From assembly GCF_040111675.1 (NCBI RefSeq), contig NZ_CP157794.1:1040001-1104000 (forward strand): DNA of 64,000 bases. The letters are read 5' to 3'. Numbering within the stretch: position 1 is the first letter of the stretch; the number at the start of each line of letters is the position of its first letter. Shown in pieces: positions 1 through 11,148 of this stretch. The notes under the pieces are model-generated. The model did not search any database. It saw only the letters and a program-made list of their open reading frames with translations, and was not told where the DNA came from. The DNA is from Salinarimonas sp. (GTDB lineage Bacteria > Pseudomonadota > Alphaproteobacteria > Rhizobiales > Beijerinckiaceae). The translations under genes and the position numbers were made by a program.

Positions 1-1479
1 GGGCTCAAGCCCATCGTCGCCATCAACAAGATCGACCGGCCGGACGCGCGTCACGTCGAGGTGATCAACGAGGTCTTCGACCTCTTCGCCGCGCTGGACG
101 CCACCGACGAGCAGCTCGACTTCCCGATCCTCTACGGCTCGGGCCGCGACGGCTGGATGGCGGCCGCCCCCGAGGGTCCGCAGGACCAGGGCCTCGCCCC
201 GCTCTTCGACCTCGTGCTCGACCACGTGCCGCCGGCCGAGGTCGATCCCGGCCCGTTCCGCATGCTCGGCACGCTGCTCGAGGCGAACCCCTTCCTGGGG
301 CGCATCGTCACGGGGCGCATCGCGTCCGGCACCGTCAAGCCGAACCAGACGATCAAGGTCCTCGACCGCAAGGGGAACGTGGTCGAGCAGGGCCGCGTCT
401 CGAAGATCCTCGCCTTCCGCGGCATCGAGCGCCAGCCGATCGATCTGGGCGAGGCGGGCGACATCGTCTCCATCGCCGGCCTGTCCAAGGGCTCGGTGGC
501 CGACACGTTCTGCGATCTCTCCGTCGAGACGCCGATCCAGGCCCAGCCGATCGATCCGCCGACCGTGACGATGTCCTTCATCGTCAACGACTCGCCGCTC
601 GCCGGCACCGAGGGCGACAAGGTCACGAGCCGCATGATCCGCGACCGCCTGATGAAGGAGGCCGAGGGCAACGTCACGCTCAAGATCGAGGAGAGCGCCG
701 ACAAGGATTCGTTCTACGTCTCCGGCCGCGGCGAGCTCCAGCTCGCCATCCTGATCGAAACCATGCGCCGCGAGGGCTTCGAGCTCGCCGTCTCGCGCCC
801 GCGCGTGGTGTTCAAGAAGGACGAGGAGACGGGCGACACGCTGGAGCCCGTCGAGGAGGTCGTCATCGACGTCGACGAGGAGCATTCCGGAATCGTCGTC
901 CAGAAGATGTCCGAGCGCAAGGGCGACATGGTCGAGATGAAGCCGTCGGGCGGCGGGCGCCTGCGCCTCGTCTTCCACGCGCCGACGCGCGGCCTGATCG
1001 GCTACCAGTCGGAGCTGCTCACCGACACCCGCGGCACCGCGATCATGAACCGCCTGTTCAAGGCCTACGAGCCCTACAAGGGCGAGATGGCCGGGCGCAC
1101 CAACGGCGTCCTGATCTCGAACGAGATGGGCGAGGCCGTGGCCTACGCCATGTGGAACCTGGAGGATCGCGGCCCGATGGTGATCGAGCCCGGCGCCAGG
1201 GTCTACCAGGGCATGATCATCGGCATCCACACCCGCGACAACGACCTCGAGGTCAACGTCCTCAAGGGCAAGAAGCTCTCGAACGTGCGCTCCACCGGCA
1301 AGGACGAGGCGGTGCGCCTCACGCCGCCGGTGCGCATGACCCTCGAGCGCTCCCTCGCCTGGATCCAGGACGACGAGCTCGTCGAGGTGACGCCGAAGTC
1401 GATCCGCCTGCGCAAGGCGATCCTCGACCCGAACGACCGCAAGCGCGCGGAGAAGCAGAAGGAAGCGCTGGCGGGGTGA
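1..1479 (+). CDS. typA: TypA/BipA ribosome-associated GTPase, 3' part only
   Basis: Translational GTPase of the EF-G-like TypA/BipA family, which acts on the ribosome during stress and cold adaptation. The reading frame is open from base 1, so the gene starts upstream of the window; 492 residues remain of roughly 605. The G4 motif NKID lies at bases 25-36. It is followed by domain II, the domain III/V folds (including the segments [11 protein letters not shown] and [19 protein letters not shown]), and the TypA-specific basic C-terminus. Walker A and the G2/G3 motifs are missing only because of the window edge. The gene converges on flagellin across a shared hairpin. Confidence 0.97.
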   Translation, partial: GLKPIVAINKIDRPDARHVEVINEVFDLFAALDATDEQLDFPILYGSGRDGWMAAAPEGPQDQGLAPLFDLVLDHVPPAEVDPGPFRMLGTLLEANPFLGRIVTGRIASGTVKPNQTIKVLDRKGNVVEQGRVSKILAFRGIERQPIDLGEAGDIVSIAGLSKGSVADTFCDLSVETPIQAQPIDPPTVTMSFIVNDSPLAGTEGDKVTSRMIRDRLMKEAEGNVTLKIEESADKDSFYVSGRGELQLAILIETMRREGFELAVSRPRVVFKKDEETGDTLEPVEEVVIDVDEEHSGIVVQKMSERKGDMVEMKPSGGGRLRLVFHAPTRGLIGYQSELLTDTRGTAIMNRLFKAYEPYKGEMAGRTNGVLISNEMGEAVAYAMWNLEDRGPMVIEPGARVYQGMIIGIHTRDNDLEVNVLKGKKLSNVRSTGKDEAVRLTPPVRMTLERSLAWIQDDELVEVTPKSIRLRKAILDPNDRKRAEKQKEALAG

Positions 1480-1511
1480 GGCTTCCTCCTTTCGCCCGAT
1501 AGCGTTGAACG

Positions 1512-1543
1512 AAAAAACCCCCGCTCCCGAAGGAGCGGGGGTT
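1512..1543 (-). terminator. Intrinsic terminator of the flagellin gene, shared with typA
   Basis: A perfect GC-rich stem with 12-bp arms (1516-1527 and 1532-1543) encloses a CGAA loop. A run of six A at 1512-1517 becomes U6 on the minus strand, so it is a strong terminator for flagellin. The typA side has only a weak T-rich stretch. Confidence 0.9.
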
Positions 1544-1573
1544 CGTCTTTCCCGAACGGGCGGGGTCGCTCGA

Positions 1574-2515
1574 TCAGCGGAACAGCGAGAGGATGTTCTG
1601 GCTGTTCGAGTTGGCGATCGAGAGCGCCTGGATGCCCAGCTGCTGCTGCACCTGGAGCGCCTGGAGGCGGGTCGACTCCGCGTTCATGTCGGCGTCCACC
1701 AGCTGGCCCACGCCGCGATCGATCGAGTCCTTGAGGCCCTTCACGAAGTCCTGCTGGAGCCCGATGCGGTTCTTGATCGCGCCGAGGTTGGTGGCCGCGT
1801 CCGTGATGTCGGACAGGGCCGCGTCGACCAGGCCCACGAGCTGCTGCATGTCCGCCGCCGTGTTGGCGTCGGCGGCGGCGGCGTTGACGTTGACCGTCAT
1901 GACGCTGACGCCGGTGACCGACGCGCCCGCGAGGGCGTAGGTGCCGGAGCGATCCTCGTCGAGGATGCCCGTGTCGGCGCCGGAGTCGATCAGCAGGGTG
2001 TTCGTGATCTGGACCGTCGTGGTCTCCAGGCTCACCGCGCCCGTGGCCGTGCGGGTGAACGAGCTCACGACCTCGCGGTTCGCGGCCGCGGCCGCGTCGG
2101 TGGAGTCGAAGGCGAGCCAGTTCTCGCCGTTGAACACCGAGGAGTTCGAGATCGTGGTCAGCTGGTTCTGGAGCTCGGCGATCTCGCTCTGGATCTTGCC
2201 GCGATCCACGCCCGGCTGCGCCGCGGCGGTGACCTTGGCCTTGATCTCGGAGACGATGTCGACCGTGGAGTTCAGCGCGGTGTACATGACGTCCACGGTG
2301 GCGGCGCCGAGGCCGAGGGCGTCCTGAACGGCGCTGAGCGCCTTGTTGTCCGAGCGCATCGTGGTCGCGATGGACCAGTACGCCGCGTTGTCGGCAGCGG
2401 TGGAGACCCGCTGGCCGGTGGAGATGCGGTTCTGCGTGACCTCCATCTTCTTGTTGGTGGCGGTCAGCGTCTGCAGCGCCGTCATCGCGGCGGAGTTGGT
2501 CAGAAGGCTCGACAT
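1574..2515 (-). CDS. Flagellin, rhizobial type
   Basis: Flagellar filament subunit of 313 residues, exported by the flagellar type III system. The conserved N-terminal D0/D1 helix (SSLLTNSAAMTALQTL, then RISTGQRVSTAADNAAYWSIA) and C-terminal D1/D0 helix (ALQVQQQLGIQALSIANSN, ending NILSLFR) are both intact. The central variable domain is short, as in rhizobial flagellins. Two in-frame ATGs lie six bases apart. The inner one at 2515 is chosen because the AAGGGA ribosome site sits 7 nt before it and only 1 nt before the outer one. The gene is monocistronic, with its own terminator; no other flagellar gene lies in the window. Confidence 0.95.
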   Translation of the reverse strand: MSSLLTNSAAMTALQTLTATNKKMEVTQNRISTGQRVSTAADNAAYWSIATTMRSDNKALSAVQDALGLGAATVDVMYTALNSTVDIVSEIKAKVTAAAQPGVDRGKIQSEIAELQNQLTTISNSSVFNGENWLAFDSTDAAAAANREVVSSFTRTATGAVSLETTTVQITNTLLIDSGADTGILDEDRSGTYALAGASVTGVSVMTVNVNAAAADANTAADMQQLVGLVDAALSDITDAATNLGAIKNRIGLQQDFVKGLKDSIDRGVGQLVDADMNAESTRLQALQVQQQLGIQALSIANSNSQNILSLFR

Positions 2516-2548
2516 GGTCATGTCCCTTTCATGATGAGAAGTGCAGGG

Positions 2549-2587
2549 ACATCCCGGGCTTTCACCGGGATGACGGAGCGGCGTCAT
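2549..2587. repeat. Hairpin/inverted repeats in the flagellin leader
   Basis: CATCCCGG (2550-2557) pairs with CCGGGATG (2565-2572), directly followed by a second inverted pair ATGAC (2570-2574) and GTCAT (2583-2587). The element lies about 35 nt upstream of the flagellin start. The CATCCCGG/CCGGGATG core resembles common alphaproteobacterial extragenic palindromes, but it could also structure the flagellin 5' leader. Confidence 0.5.
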
Positions 2588-2682
2588 GCCTCGGAGCGCT
2601 CGGGTTCGGCTCCGTCCGTCATGGCTGCGAGAGTGGGCGGGCGAGCTTGCGCGGGGCTTGCGGGGCGTTTCGGTGCGAAGTC

Positions 2683-3558
2683 TCACCCCTCCGGCGCGAC
2701 GTCGACGCTCACCGTGAGGCTCTGGCCGCCGCTGGAGACGACGACGCCGTCGACCGGCGAGACGTCGGCGTAGTCGCGGCCGAAGGCGAGCACGATGTGG
2801 TCGGGGCCGACGAGGAGGGCGTTGGTCGGGTCGAAGCCGATCCAGCCGAGATCCGCGCCGCACCAGACGTCGACCCAGGCGTGGGTCGCGTCCGCGCCGA
2901 CGAGCCGCTCCTCGCCCTCGGGCGGGATCGTGCGCAGGTAGCCCGAGACGTAGCGGGCGGGGAGCCCGAGCCCCCGCAGGCCGGCGATCATCACGTGGGC
3001 GAAATCCTGGCAGACCCCGGCGCGGGCGCGGAAGGCATCGAGCGTCGGCGTGGCGACGTCGGTCTCGCCCGGGGCGTAGGAGAAGCCGTCGCGGATGCGC
3101 GCCATGAGCGCCGCCGCGCCGGCGAAGACCCCGCCGTCCTCGGGGAGGCACGCGGCGGCCCACTCCGTGATCTCGTCGGCGATCGGCACCGCCTGGCTCG
3201 GGAACAGGCCGTGCACCGGCGCGTCCGCCCCGCGCGCGCGGCTCCCGGCGGCGGCGGCGCGCACCGCCGCGACCGGCGGATCGTCCGCAGGCGCCGCGGG
3301 AACGGCGCGGGTGACGTGGACGCGCGCCGTCGCCTCGATGACGAGCGCGCGATGGGGCGCGTCGATGGCGGCGTGGGTGAGGGTCGCGCCGAAGAAGCAG
3401 GTCTCCTCGGAGAGCCGGGCCTCCGGCGCGATCCGCACCCGCGAGGCGAGGCGCTCCTGGCCCGGCGCCGTCCTGGGCGTGAGCCGCAGGACGCAGCGGG
3501 CCGTGGCGACGGGGGCCTCGTAGGCGTAGGTCGTGACGTGGCGGATGCGGTAGATCAC
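2683..3558 (-). CDS. Transglutaminase-like cysteine peptidase family protein
   Basis: A 291-residue protein with an N-terminal bacterial transglutaminase-associated beta domain (YRIRHVTTYAYEAPV) and a transglutaminase core. The catalytic triad is visible as Cys in RAGVCQDFAHV, His in GADATHAWVDVWC and Asp in GWIGFDPTN. Start GTG at 3558 overlaps the TGA of the preceding ATP-grasp/alpha-E gene by 4 nt, so the two are translationally coupled. It is the last gene of the three-gene operon. In this family the fold is thought to cleave or transfer peptide amide bonds; the substrate is unknown. Confidence 0.9.
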   Translation of the reverse strand: MIYRIRHVTTYAYEAPVATARCVLRLTPRTAPGQERLASRVRIAPEARLSEETCFFGATLTHAAIDAPHRALVIEATARVHVTRAVPAAPADDPPVAAVRAAAAGSRARGADAPVHGLFPSQAVPIADEITEWAAACLPEDGGVFAGAAALMARIRDGFSYAPGETDVATPTLDAFRARAGVCQDFAHVMIAGLRGLGLPARYVSGYLRTIPPEGEERLVGADATHAWVDVWCGADLGWIGFDPTNALLVGPDHIVLAFGRDYADVSPVDGVVVSSGGQSLTVSVDVAPEG

Positions 3559-6035
3559 GACAGGCCCGTGAGCTTCTCGGGCCGCTCGGCTGCGGCGCCG
3601 TGGGGGAAGTAGCGCGTGCCGATCGCGTCGGCGAGCGCGAGCAGGTCCTGCTCGAAGCCCGCGATGGCGGCGGCGTCGAGGCTCTCCGCCTCCGCCGTCG
3701 CGAGCGCGCTCGCCAGCGCGCGAGCCCGGCGCTGCGGCGGCTCCGGCAGGCCGTCCTCGCGCAGGACGGGCAGCGCGTCGACGTGCTCGCGCAGGCGCTC
3801 GACCTGGAAGGCGAGGGAGCGCGGGTTCGACGGGTCGAGCAGCGCGAGGTCGCGCACCGGCGCGAGGGCGGGGCCGATCAGGTAGCGGGTGCGGTAGGTG
3901 ATCTGACAGTCGACGAGGTCGAGCAGGGCGTCGAGATCGGCGCTCGTCGCGTCCGCGCCGGCGAGCGCCCCGGCGAAGCGGCAGGTGGCGATGGCGCGCT
4001 CGATCCGCCGGCCCATGTCGAGCATGCGCCAGCCGTCGGAGCGGGTCATGTTCTCGTGGCTGAGCCCCGCGATCGCGGCGAAGGCGGTGAGCAGGGCCTG
4101 CGCCCGGTCGAGGGCGTCGGCGCGGGGCGAGGCGTCCTCGCCCGCGGCGGGGCGCGCGACGTCGCCGAGTTCCGCGACGAGGCGGGAGGCCTCCGGCGCG
4201 AGCCGGTCGCGCAGATGCGCCGCCGCGCGCCGGGCGAAGGCGATGGAGGCCGCGACCGAGGCCGACGCGCCGAGGCCGTCGAGGGCGGCGCGGGCGATGT
4301 CCGCCTCGACGACGCCGTCCTCCGGCTCCTCCACCGCGCCGAGCGCCAGGACCAGCGCCTCCAGCCGCGTCTGCGTCGCCGCGCCGGGCCCGCCGCCGCG
4401 CCCGTCGAGCCGCGCGCCGGCCAGGGCCGCGACGAGCCGCGCCGTCGCCTCCGCGCGCTCGAGATAGCGGCCGAGCCAGAACAGGTCGTCCGCCGCGCGG
4501 CTCGGCAGGTGGCCGAAGAGCCGGCGCACCCGCGGCTCGGGGACGAGCGAGACCGGCGCCACCGGGCGGTCGGCGAGCACCCAGACGTCGGCGGAGAGCG
4601 TGCCCTCGCCCATGGAGATCGCCCGCGCGTCCGGGCGCTCGGCGATGCGGGCGAAGCCGCCTGGCATCACCGTCCAGCCGTCCGGCGTCGCGGCGGCGTA
4701 GACGCGCAGCACGAAGGGCCGCGGCTCGAGGCGTCCGCCCCGCCAGACCGGCGTCGTCGACAGCCGCACCACGTCCTGCGCGACGACGTCGACGCCACGG
4801 GCCGCGATCCGCGCCGCGAGCGCCGCGCGGGCGTCGGCGTCGAGCTCCGCGCCGAGGCGCAGCGGCGCGCCGGTGAAGGCGTCGCCGACGGCGAGCTCGT
4901 CGATGCGCGCGAGCGCCTCCGCGCGCGCCCTCGGCTCGCCGCACCACCAGGTCGCGATGTTGGGCAGCGCCAGCTCCTCGTCGAGGAGCCGCCGGCATTG
5001 CGCGGCCATGAAGCCCATCAGCGCCCGGCTCTCGACGGCGCCCGAGCCCGGCATGTTCGCCATGGCGACGCCGCCGGCGCGCAGGGCCGCGACGAGGCCC
5101 GGCACGCCGAGCCGCGAGGCGGCGGAGAGCGCGAGCGGATCGCAATAATCGCCGTCGACGCGCCGCCAGAGCACGTCGATGCGCTTGAGGCCCGAGATCG
5201 TGCGCACGTAGACCGACCCGTCCCGCGCCACGAGATCGTCGCCCTCGACCAGCGGGAGGCCGAGATAGCGCGCGAGCGTCGCCTGCTCGAAATAGGTCTC
5301 CGAGAACGGCCCGGGCGTGAGCAGCCCGATGCGCGGCTGGGCGCGCGCGGCCGAGGCCGCGAGCCCGTCGCGGAAGGCGGAGAAGAACGGCGCGAGGCGC
5401 TCCACCCGCAACCGCTCCATCAGGGCCGGGTAGACCCGCGAGAGCACGATGCGGTTCTCGAGCGCGTAGCCCGCGCCGGAGGGCGCCTGGGTGCGGTCGG
5501 AGAGCACCCACCAGCGCCCGTCCGGCCCGCGGCCGAGATCGACGGCGTAGAGCGAGAGATGTCGCCCGCCGGGCGGGGCGATGCCGGCGAGGGGGCGCAG
5601 GTAGTTCGGGCTGCCCACGATCGCCGCCGGCGGCGGCGCGCCCTCTTCGGCGCCGTCGCCCTCGTAGATCTCGGCGAGGAGCGCCTCCATCAGCCGCGCG
5701 CGCTGCTCGACCCCGGCGGCGAGCGCGGCCCATTCGGAGGCGGCGATCACGATCGGCAGATGCGCCACCGGCCAGGGCCGGTCCGCCGCCTCGCCGTGGA
5801 CGCGGTAGGAGATCCCCGCCTCGCGCACGTGCCGCTCGGCCGAGCCGAAGCCGCGGGCGAGGTCCGTCGGGCTCATCGGCCCGAGCGCGGCGGCGAGGCG
5901 TTCCCAGGCGGGGCGGGGACGTCCGTCCGGCCCGATCAGCTCGTCGGCGGCCCCGGGCAGCGGCGCGTAGCCCTCCGTCCAGCGGCTCAGGCCGTGGAGA
6001 AGCTCGCGCGCCTCCGCCTGGGTGAGCGCCGTCAC
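3555..6035 (-). CDS. Circularly permuted ATP-grasp / alpha-E fusion protein (predicted amidoligase)
   Basis: An 826-residue fusion. The N-terminal half is a circularly permuted ATP-grasp domain (DUF404/DUF407 type; markers [11 protein letters not shown] near residue 90, [30 protein letters not shown] and [16 protein letters not shown]). The C-terminal ~320 residues are the all-helical alpha-E domain (DUF403; [28 protein letters not shown]). In many genomes these are two adjacent genes; here they are one ORF. Start GTG at 6035 overlaps the upstream stop by 4 nt (GTGA). By family knowledge it should ligate an amine to a carboxylate using ATP; the substrate is unknown. Confidence 0.9.
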   Translation of the reverse strand: MTALTQAEARELLHGLSRWTEGYAPLPGAADELIGPDGRPRPAWERLAAALGPMSPTDLARGFGSAERHVREAGISYRVHGEAADRPWPVAHLPIVIAASEWAALAAGVEQRARLMEALLAEIYEGDGAEEGAPPPAAIVGSPNYLRPLAGIAPPGGRHLSLYAVDLGRGPDGRWWVLSDRTQAPSGAGYALENRIVLSRVYPALMERLRVERLAPFFSAFRDGLAASAARAQPRIGLLTPGPFSETYFEQATLARYLGLPLVEGDDLVARDGSVYVRTISGLKRIDVLWRRVDGDYCDPLALSAASRLGVPGLVAALRAGGVAMANMPGSGAVESRALMGFMAAQCRRLLDEELALPNIATWWCGEPRARAEALARIDELAVGDAFTGAPLRLGAELDADARAALAARIAARGVDVVAQDVVRLSTTPVWRGGRLEPRPFVLRVYAAATPDGWTVMPGGFARIAERPDARAISMGEGTLSADVWVLADRPVAPVSLVPEPRVRRLFGHLPSRAADDLFWLGRYLERAEATARLVAALAGARLDGRGGGPGAATQTRLEALVLALGAVEEPEDGVVEADIARAALDGLGASASVAASIAFARRAAAHLRDRLAPEASRLVAELGDVARPAAGEDASPRADALDRAQALLTAFAAIAGLSHENMTRSDGWRMLDMGRRIERAIATCRFAGALAGADATSADLDALLDLVDCQITYRTRYLIGPALAPVRDLALLDPSNPRSLAFQVERLREHVDALPVLREDGLPEPPQRRARALASALATAEAESLDAAAIAGFEQDLLALADAIGTRYFPHGAAAERPEKLTGLS

Positions 6036-9000
6036 GACGGGGGCCTGCGCAGGTCGAGGGTCATCGGGAACTCGGAGGGCGGCTCCTCCGGCGGCGGCAT
6101 GACGCGGCCCGGCGTATGGCCGTGATCCTGGAAGCGCGCGAGGCGGCGCGCCTCGGCCTCGTAGGAATTGACCGGCATGGTCTCGTAATTGCGCCCGCCG
6201 GGATGGGCGACGTGGTAGACGCAGCCGCCGAGCGAGCGGCGGTTCCAGGTGTCGATCACGTCGAAGGTGAGCGGGGCGTGGACCGGGATGTTCGGATGCA
6301 GCCCCGAGGGCGGCTGCCAAGCCTTGTAGCGCACGCCGGCCACCGCCTCCCCGGCGCGGCCGGTGGAGGTCATCGGCAGGCGCCGGCCGTTGCAGGCGAT
6401 GGCGTGTCGGCCCGGCACGATGCCCGTCGCGCGCACCTCGAGCCGCTCGACGGAACTGTCGACGTAGCGCACCGTGCCGCCGATCGCGCCCTCCTCGCCC
6501 ATGACGTGCCAGGGCTCCAGCGCCTGGCGCAACTCGAGCGCGACGCCGCCGTGCTCGACCCGGCCGTAGAGCGGGAAGCGGAACTCCCACTGCGCCTGGA
6601 ACCAGCTCTCCTCGAAGGCATAGCCCGCCTCCCGAAGGTCGGCGAGGACGGAGCGGAAGTCCGCCTTGACCATGTGCGGGAGCATGAAGCGGTCGTGCAG
6701 GCTCGTGCCCCACCGCACCAGCCGCCCGCCCTGCGGCTCGCGCCAGAGCCAGGCCACGATGGCGCGCAGGAGAAGCGCTTGAGCGAGCGACATCCGCCCG
6801 TCCGGCGGCATCTCGAAGCCGCGGAACTCGACGAGGCCGAGCCGGCCCGTCGGGCCGTCGGGCGAATAGAGCTTGTCGATGCAGATCTCGGCCCGGTGTG
6901 TGTTGCCGCTGACGTCGACGAGGAGGTTGCGGAACAGCCGGTCGACGAGCCAGGGCGGGATGTGCCCCACCTCCGGGTCCGGCACCTGCGCGAGCGCGAT
7001 CTCGAGCTCGTAGAGCGCGTCGTCGCGGGCTTCGTCCATGCGCGGGGCCTGCGACGTCGGGCCGATGAACAGGCCGGAGAACAGGTAGGACAGCGAGGGG
7101 TGGCGCTGCCAGTAGAGGACGAGGCTCTTCAGGAGGTCCGGCCGGCGCAGGAAGGGCGAATCCGGCGGGCTGGCGCCGCCGAGCACCACGTGGTTGCCGC
7201 CGCCGGTGCCGGTGTGGCGGCCGTCGACCATGAACTTCTCGGCGGTGAGCCGCGCGAGCCGGGCCTCCTCGTACACGCCCGTGGTGATCGCCACCGCCTC
7301 CTCCCAGGAGGCCGCCGGCTGGACGTTCACCTCGATGACGCCCGGATCGGGCGTGACCTTGATCACCTCGACGCGCGGGTCGTAGGGCGGCGTGTAGCCT
7401 TCGATCCGCACGGGCAGGCCGGTCTCGCGCGCGGTGGCCTCCACCGCGGCGAGGAGCTCGAGATAGTCCTCGACCTGCTCCACCGGCGGCATGAAGACGT
7501 GGGTGATCCCGTCGCGCACCTCGACCGACAGGGCCGTGCGCACCGCCTCGCCCGTCGCGTTCTGCGGGGCGACGGCCTGGCTCCTGGCCGCGGGATCGCG
7601 CCCGGGCCGGGGATAGGACGGCAGCGCGCCGCGCGGCTCCAGCGGATCGCGCGGGTGGATGTGGGGGTAGTGCTCGGGCTCGATGAAGGGCAGCGAGGCG
7701 AGCGGCAGCCGCAGGCCCACCGGCGAATCGCCTGGAATGAGGAAGAGCTTGCCGCGGCGCGTGCGCCAGAGCTCCGAACGCCAGCGTCGCGATCCGTCGG
7801 CCGCGTTCCAGCGCTGGATCGGCAGCACGAAGCCCGCGGGCTCGGTCAGGCCGCGCTCGAACACGCGCATCATCCGCGCGCGCTCCTCGGGGTCCTTCAG
7901 GGCCGGGTTCGAGGGGTCGACGCCCTCCGGCAGCTCGGCCTCCTTCATCAGCCAATGCGCCGGGTCCTCGTAGGCCGGCTGGGCGTAGCCGCCGGGGAGC
8001 CGCATGCGCTCGGCCAGCCCCTCGATGAAGGCCTTCGCCGCAGCAGGCGGCGCCTTCGGCTGCGTGCCGTCCTCCGTGGCGATGAGGTCGACGTCGCGCC
8101 AGATCGGCTCGCCGTCGCGGCGCCAGTAGAGGCCGAAGGCCCAGCGCGGCAGGCTCTCGCCGGGATACCATTTGCCCTGCCCGTAATGCAGGAAGCCGCC
8201 CGGCGCGAAGCGCGTCCGCAGCCGGCGGATCAGCGTGTCGGCGCGGCCTTTCTTCGTCGGGCCGACCGCGTCGATGTTCCATTCCGCCCCGTCGGGGTCG
8301 TCGATCGACACGAAGGTCGGCTCGCCGCCCACGGTGAGGCGCACGTCCTGCGCCACGAGATCCTGGTCCACCCGGCGCCCCAGCGCGTCGAGCGCCGCCC
8401 AGGCCGCCTCGTCGAAGGGCCGCGTCACCCGCGGCGCCTCGAGGATGCGCGTCACGTGCATCTCGAAGCCGAACTCGGTGTTGGCCGGGTCGGTGGCGCC
8501 GGTGATCGGCGCGGCGGAGCGGTAGTGCGGCGTCGCGCAGAGCGGGATGTGGCCCTCGCCGCAGAACAGGCCGGACGTCGCGTCCATGCCGATCCAGCCG
8601 GCGCCGGGGATGTAGACCTCGGCCCAGGCGTGGAGGTCGGTGAAGTCGTGGTCCGTCCCCATCGGCCCCTCGATCGGGTCGATGTCGGCCTTCAGCTGGA
8701 CGAGGTAGCCGGAGACGAAGCGTGCCGCGAAGCCGAGCCGGCGCAGGACCGCAACGAGCAGCCAGGCCGAATCGCGGCAGGAGCCGGAGCCGAGCGTGAG
8801 CGTCTCCTCCGGCGTCTGCACGCCGGGCTCCATGCGCACGATGTAGCGCACCGCCTCCCGGATGCTGGCGTTGAGCCCGACGAGGAAGGTGACCGTGTTC
8901 TGGGGCGCGAGATCGAGCTCCGTCAGGAAGCGCTCCAGCCGCGCCCCGCCGGCCTCGGGCTCGAGATAGGGCTTCAGCTCGGTGGCGAGCTCCGGCGCGT

Positions 9001-9316
9001 AGGCGAAGGGGAAGGTCTCGGCAGAGGGCTCGACGAAGAAGTCGAACGGGTTGAACACCGCCATGTCTGCGGTGAGGTCGACCTCGATCTTCAATTCGCG
9101 CGCCTTCTCGGGAAAGACGAGGCGGGCGAGCCAGTTGCCGTGCGGGTCCTGCTGCCAGTTGATGAAATGATTGGCGGGCTGCACCTTCAGCGCGTAGCTC
9201 GGCACGCGCGTGCGCGCATGCGGCGCCGGCCGCAGCCGGATCACCTGCGGGCCGATGCCGATGGGCCGGTCGTACTTGTAGTGCGTGACGTGGTGCAGGG
9301 CGACGAGGATGGACAC
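6032..9316 (-). CDS. Large transglutaminase-DUF2126 protein
   Basis: A 1094-residue protein, the first gene of the predicted amidoligase operon. Residues 1-300 carry a transglutaminase unit with Cys in [13 protein letters not shown], His in [14 protein letters not shown] and Asp in GMDATSG. The remaining ~790 residues match DUF2126 (for example [42 protein letters not shown] [14 protein letters not shown] and [15 protein letters not shown]). A GTG at 9316 gives the family's usual start ([18 protein letters not shown]) and has GGAAAG 9 nt upstream; an ATG at 9421 would add an atypical Arg-rich leader. It overlaps the next gene by 4 nt. Confidence 0.88.
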   Translation of the reverse strand: MSILVALHHVTHYKYDRPIGIGPQVIRLRPAPHARTRVPSYALKVQPANHFINWQQDPHGNWLARLVFPEKARELKIEVDLTADMAVFNPFDFFVEPSAETFPFAYAPELATELKPYLEPEAGGARLERFLTELDLAPQNTVTFLVGLNASIREAVRYIVRMEPGVQTPEETLTLGSGSCRDSAWLLVAVLRRLGFAARFVSGYLVQLKADIDPIEGPMGTDHDFTDLHAWAEVYIPGAGWIGMDATSGLFCGEGHIPLCATPHYRSAAPITGATDPANTEFGFEMHVTRILEAPRVTRPFDEAAWAALDALGRRVDQDLVAQDVRLTVGGEPTFVSIDDPDGAEWNIDAVGPTKKGRADTLIRRLRTRFAPGGFLHYGQGKWYPGESLPRWAFGLYWRRDGEPIWRDVDLIATEDGTQPKAPPAAAKAFIEGLAERMRLPGGYAQPAYEDPAHWLMKEAELPEGVDPSNPALKDPEERARMMRVFERGLTEPAGFVLPIQRWNAADGSRRWRSELWRTRRGKLFLIPGDSPVGLRLPLASLPFIEPEHYPHIHPRDPLEPRGALPSYPRPGRDPAARSQAVAPQNATGEAVRTALSVEVRDGITHVFMPPVEQVEDYLELLAAVEATARETGLPVRIEGYTPPYDPRVEVIKVTPDPGVIEVNVQPAASWEEAVAITTGVYEEARLARLTAEKFMVDGRHTGTGGGNHVVLGGASPPDSPFLRRPDLLKSLVLYWQRHPSLSYLFSGLFIGPTSQAPRMDEARDDALYELEIALAQVPDPEVGHIPPWLVDRLFRNLLVDVSGNTHRAEICIDKLYSPDGPTGRLGLVEFRGFEMPPDGRMSLAQALLLRAIVAWLWREPQGGRLVRWGTSLHDRFMLPHMVKADFRSVLADLREAGYAFEESWFQAQWEFRFPLYGRVEHGGVALELRQALEPWHVMGEEGAIGGTVRYVDSSVERLEVRATGIVPGRHAIACNGRRLPMTSTGRAGEAVAGVRYKAWQPPSGLHPNIPVHAPLTFDVIDTWNRRSLGGCVYHVAHPGGRNYETMPVNSYEAEARRLARFQDHGHTPGRVMPPPEEPPSEFPMTLDLRRPPS

Positions 9317-9475
9317 GGGCGCGCGCTTTCCGGCTCGATCTCGGGTCGCACGGTCAAGCAAGATCCGTGCGCGCGCAAGGCCACGCGCGACACGGCCGGC
9401 GGGAAAAGCCGGAATGTCCACGGGAATGGGTACGTCACCGGTTGGTGCGGATCGACGTGTCCCGGCGGAGGTCCC

Positions 9476-11050
9476 TCACTCCCCCACGATCGCCCCCCGC
9501 GCCGCCGCGGCGAGCGCGGCGCGGCTGGCCGGGCGGGTGTAGAACATGTGGCCGCCGGGATAGGTCTCCTCCGCGACCCGTGCGGCGAGCGCCGCCGGCA
9601 GCTGGCGCAGCAGCAGCGTCGAGGCGAAATAGGGCGTGACGAGATCGGTCAGGCCGTGGGCGACGACGACGCGCAGGCTCTCGTCGAGCGCCATCGCCGT
9701 CGCCAGCTCGGAGAGGCTCTCGGGCGCGGAGCGGGCGGAGCCGTAGTCCCAGGCGCCGGAGACGCCGGAATTCAGCAGCACGTATGGCCGCTCCGGCGTC
9801 CAGCCGAGCTTGTCGGCGTAGAGCGTCAGCGCCGCGGCGGTGAGCGGCGCGGTCAGCGCGTCGAGAACCGGATCGCGGTAGCGCGGGAAGGCGCGGGCCG
9901 GGGCGGGATCGGGCGTGGTGACGCCCGTGTCGTAGAGGCTCGCGACGCGGCCCTCCGCGCGATAGAGCTCGCGGGCGAGAAGGCGTGCGTCGAGCCGCCC
10001 GGCCTGCCGGCGCACGAGATCGGCGGGCAGGCCGGTGAGCGCCGCGATGCGCGAGACCACCCGCTCGACGGCGGCCGCGTCGGAGAGGCCGGCGAGCAGG
10101 TCGGCGACGTAGTCGTCCGTGGCGTAGGCCTCGACCTCGGCGAGGTCCGCGCGGGAGGTCTCGCCCGCCTTGTCGAGGGCGGCGGCGGCGAGCGAGGGGA
10201 GGAGCGCGACCTGCCCCATGAAATTCGTCTGGCCGGCGCCGAGCCAGGCGAAATCGAGCACCGGCGAGACCAGGATCAGCGCCGAGAGCGCCATGCCGCG
10301 CTCGCTCGTCAATTCGTCGGCGAGGAGCGGCATGCGAAAGCCGCCGTAGCTCTCGCCCACCGCCGCCTTGGGCGAGGCCGTGCGGCCGTTCTCCACCGAC
10401 CAGCGGAAGACGAAGTCGGCGAGCGCGGCGATGTCGCCGGAGACCGACAGGTAGCGATCGCGGCTGCGGTCGGTGGGCGCGACGAGGCGTGAGAAGCCGG
10501 TCCCGACCGGGTCGACGAAGACGAGATCGGTGAAGGCGAGCCAGGTGTCGGGGTTCTCGACCAGGGACGGCGTCGCCGAGGGGACGATGGTCTCCTCGCC
10601 GAAGGAGAGCACCCACGGTCCCAGCGCGCCGAGATGCAGATAGGCCGAGGCGGCGCCGGGTCCGCCGTTGACCACGAAGGTCACCGGCCGGGAGGCCGCG
10701 TCCGCCTCCTCCAGCACGTAGGAGACATAGGCGATGTCCGCCTCCTCCTCGCCGCCCCCGCTCTTCAGCGTCAGAACGCCGGCGGTGGCGTCGAAGGCGA
10801 GGGTCTCGCCGTCCAGCGCGATCTCGTGGCGGGTGGTGACGGGCTCGGGCAGGCGCATCCCGTCGGCGGAGAGGGGGCGATCCGTGGCGGGCGGGGCGGC
10901 TGCGGGGCGTTCGGCGGCTTCGGTGTGGGCGGTCTCGGCGGGAAGGTCCTCGACCGGCGCGGCCTCCCCGTGCGGCGCCTCGCCCTGGGCGAGGGCGGGG
11001 AGGGGGAGGGCGAGGGCGAGGAGGAGAGCGAGGAGGCGAGGGAAGGTCAC
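9476..11050 (-). CDS. Exported S10-family serine carboxypeptidase-like protein
   Basis: A 524-residue protein. The signal peptide (FPRLLALLLALALPLPALA) predicts export to the periplasm. A low-complexity Ala/Glu/Pro linker follows, then an alpha/beta-hydrolase S10 domain: oxyanion region NGGPGAAS, nucleophile elbow VGESYGGFRMP, Asp in VVAHGLTDLVTPY and His in YPGGHMFYTR. Start is GTG at 11050, immediately before the signal peptide. The gene is co-directional with, but 159 bp downstream of, the amidoligase operon. Whether it processes products of that operon is only a guess. Confidence 0.88.
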   Translation of the reverse strand: MTFPRLLALLLALALPLPALAQGEAPHGEAAPVEDLPAETAHTEAAERPAAAPPATDRPLSADGMRLPEPVTTRHEIALDGETLAFDATAGVLTLKSGGGEEEADIAYVSYVLEEADAASRPVTFVVNGGPGAASAYLHLGALGPWVLSFGEETIVPSATPSLVENPDTWLAFTDLVFVDPVGTGFSRLVAPTDRSRDRYLSVSGDIAALADFVFRWSVENGRTASPKAAVGESYGGFRMPLLADELTSERGMALSALILVSPVLDFAWLGAGQTNFMGQVALLPSLAAAALDKAGETSRADLAEVEAYATDDYVADLLAGLSDAAAVERVVSRIAALTGLPADLVRRQAGRLDARLLARELYRAEGRVASLYDTGVTTPDPAPARAFPRYRDPVLDALTAPLTAAALTLYADKLGWTPERPYVLLNSGVSGAWDYGSARSAPESLSELATAMALDESLRVVVAHGLTDLVTPYFASTLLLRQLPAALAARVAEETYPGGHMFYTRPASRAALAAAARGAIVGE

Positions 11051-11148
11051 GGGAAAAGCGTCTCCGGCGGGCGAGGTCGGGGCGGAGATAACGCGTGAGG
11101 ATGGCGAGAGGAGGCGCGCGCCCCTCACGATCCGGCGAGCGCGACCGC

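Noticed and set aside
1505..2773. 422-codon plus-strand ORF opposite flagellin
   Set aside because: It is antisense to an unmistakable flagellin and its translation is Arg/Val/Gly-rich without any motif, a product of high GC.
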